A stretch of DNA of 64,000 nt from assembly GCA_029573235.1 (NCBI GenBank), contig JAKQGX010000007.1, forward strand, positions 1 to 64,000. The letters run 5' to 3'. Positions 63,136 through 64,000 of the stretch are shown in pieces. The notes beneath the pieces were generated by a model. That model was given only the letters and a program-made list of their open reading frames with translations, was not told the origin of the DNA and ran no database searches. Every line of letters begins with the position of its first letter. The first letter of the stretch is position 1. The position numbers and the translations under genes were made by a program. Source of the DNA: Bacteroidota bacterium (GTDB lineage Bacteria; Bacteroidota; Bacteroidia; Chitinophagales; Chitinophagaceae).

Positions 63136-64000
63136 ATGAAAGACATAATAGGATTCCTAGAAAAGATTCCGGTAGTGCGCAGCATCATTGAGCGTACTAA
63201 CCACATCACTTTCCCGGGTACAAAAGGACTTTCTTTATACAAGGTATTAGCCTTCTTTTTTCAGCAAGTGCGCAATAGCAAACTGAATGAGCGAAGTGCT
63301 GCTGTGACATTTAGTTTTTTGATGGCACTGCCGCCTACCTTGCTTTTCCTTTTTTCACTGGTGCCTTATCTACCCATAAAAGGAGTGCAAGAAACCATCA
63401 ATTATGCCATCATGTTGATGACACCCAACAACCAATTGCAGCAAAGCATCTTGCATGTGGTGGATGATTTTTTAAACAACGAACGACGCGACTTGCTTTC
63501 TTTTGGTATCTTCTTAACGATATTTTTCTCTTCCAATGGCATGATGGGATTGATGCTCAGCTTTGACCGCAGCCACGATGGCTATATTGCCAGAACCGGT
63601 CTCAAGCGGCGCTGGACGGCTATTAAGCTCACCTTTTTACTCATGTTGGTAGCCATGGTTTCATTGACGGCATTAATCATTCAATCCAGTGCTTTGAATG
63701 AATGGATTTTGATGTTGTTTGATAATGTGATAGTCGTAAAACTGGTAAGTATGTTGATATTAATAACCTTAGTATTCTTATCGATTTGTATCATTTACCG
63801 GTATGGGCCTTCGCTAAAAGACCCAATGCCCTTCTTTTCTCCCGGAGCTATTTTTTCTACTACACTTATTATACTTGCAACGGCAATATTCTTTTTCTTG
63901 GTCGAACATTTTTTGAACTACAACAAAATATATGGCCCTATCGGTACTATTATTGCCTTCATGGTATGGTTGCGAATTACCACATTAATCATACTTTTGG
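63136..64000 (+). CDS. YihY/BrkB family membrane protein, 5' part, cut by window edge
   Basis: The frame runs from ATG 63136 to the window end (288 codons, no stop). After a cytoplasmic N-terminus, it has about five membrane helices; motifs typical of the family include RSAAVTFSFLMALPPTLLFLFS, FFSSNGMMGLMLSFDR, YRYGPSLKDPMPFFSPGAIF and NKIYGPIGTIIAFMVWLRI. The former name, ribonuclease BN, is wrong for these proteins; the role is unknown. TAGCTTGC, a weak -7-like sequence, lies 9 nt before the ATG. Confidence 0.9.
   Translation, partial: MKDIIGFLEKIPVVRSIIERTNHITFPGTKGLSLYKVLAFFFQQVRNSKLNERSAAVTFSFLMALPPTLLFLFSLVPYLPIKGVQETINYAIMLMTPNNQLQQSILHVVDDFLNNERRDLLSFGIFLTIFFSSNGMMGLMLSFDRSHDGYIARTGLKRRWTAIKLTFLLMLVAMVSLTALIIQSSALNEWILMLFDNVIVVKLVSMLILITLVFLSICIIYRYGPSLKDPMPFFSPGAIFSTTLIILATAIFFFLVEHFLNYNKIYGPIGTIIAFMVWLRITTLIILL

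Noticed and set aside
1-64000. CRISPR arrays, insertion sequences, prophage or integron
   Set aside because: No direct repeat-spacer pattern, transposase, integrase or terminal inverted repeats with target duplications seen; composition and codon style look uniform throughout.
1-64000. tRNA or rRNA genes
   Set aside because: None of the intergenic spaces shows tRNA-like cloverleaf ends or rRNA motifs by eye.

Overview
The window reads as ordinary chromosome of a free-living Bacteroidota bacterium, most likely family Chitinophagaceae (an inference from content, not a database match). The signs are: genes without clear Shine-Dalgarno sequences; many starts preceded by the Bacteroidota -7 promoter element TAnnTTTG; three secreted proteins with type IX secretion (T9SS) C-terminal sorting domains; a TonB-dependent receptor with a carboxypeptidase-like N-terminal domain; a PCMD-type lipoprotein; the rpmB-rpmG-DUF4295 cluster; and an isoleucyl-tRNA synthetase gene followed by a DksA-family gene. 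I see no tRNA, rRNA, CRISPR array, insertion sequence or phage.

Layout. 1-8.6 kb: end of lipoamide dehydrogenase, a sugar-nucleotide epimerase, an acetyltransferase, a PCMD lipoprotein/outer-membrane-protein pair, a dicarboxylate symporter, a DedA protein and a CrtI-like oxidoreductase. 8.7-21.4 kb: aspS, a histone-tailed DksA-family protein, ileS, AMP nucleosidase, a DAO-type oxidase, recN, L-serine dehydratase and a VOC protein. 21.6-27.8 kb: a TonB receptor divergent from a DtxR-family regulator with a shared inverted repeat, a POT peptide transporter and a lipoprotein. 27.9-33.4 kb: dnaK, then the Kdo genes waaA and kdsA, and an RlmI-type methyltransferase. 33.5-42.3 kb: a T9SS protein, a glycosyltransferase overlapping a membrane-bound patatin lipase, heme A synthase, an HU/IHF protein, a Y-family polymerase under a palindrome, and a class III PHA synthase. 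42.5-49.5 kb: DUF4295/L33/L28, trpS, a deoxynucleoside kinase, an ABC-2 exporter, the N-terminal half of a split transketolase, and mutY. 49.5-64 kb: ssb, a MacB/FtsX-like ABC pair next to a small GldM-C-like secreted protein, valS, two overlapping T9SS phosphoesterase genes (EEP and PHP families), ornithine aminotransferase, an acyl-CoA carboxylase beta subunit, and the start of a YihY/BrkB protein.

Most genes are housekeeping, transcribed singly or in short runs, and ended by clear hairpins, several of them shared by convergent genes. The least routine parts are the overlapping EEP-PHP pair with an exact 120-residue triplicate repeat, the palindrome over the Y-family polymerase start, the DtxR/TonB operator, the GldM-C-like protein beside an ABC pair whose ATPase lacks a canonical H-loop histidine, the long H1-like tail on the DksA homologue, and the PHA synthase without a visible PhaE partner. 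I found no convincing wholly new multi-gene defence or mobile system.
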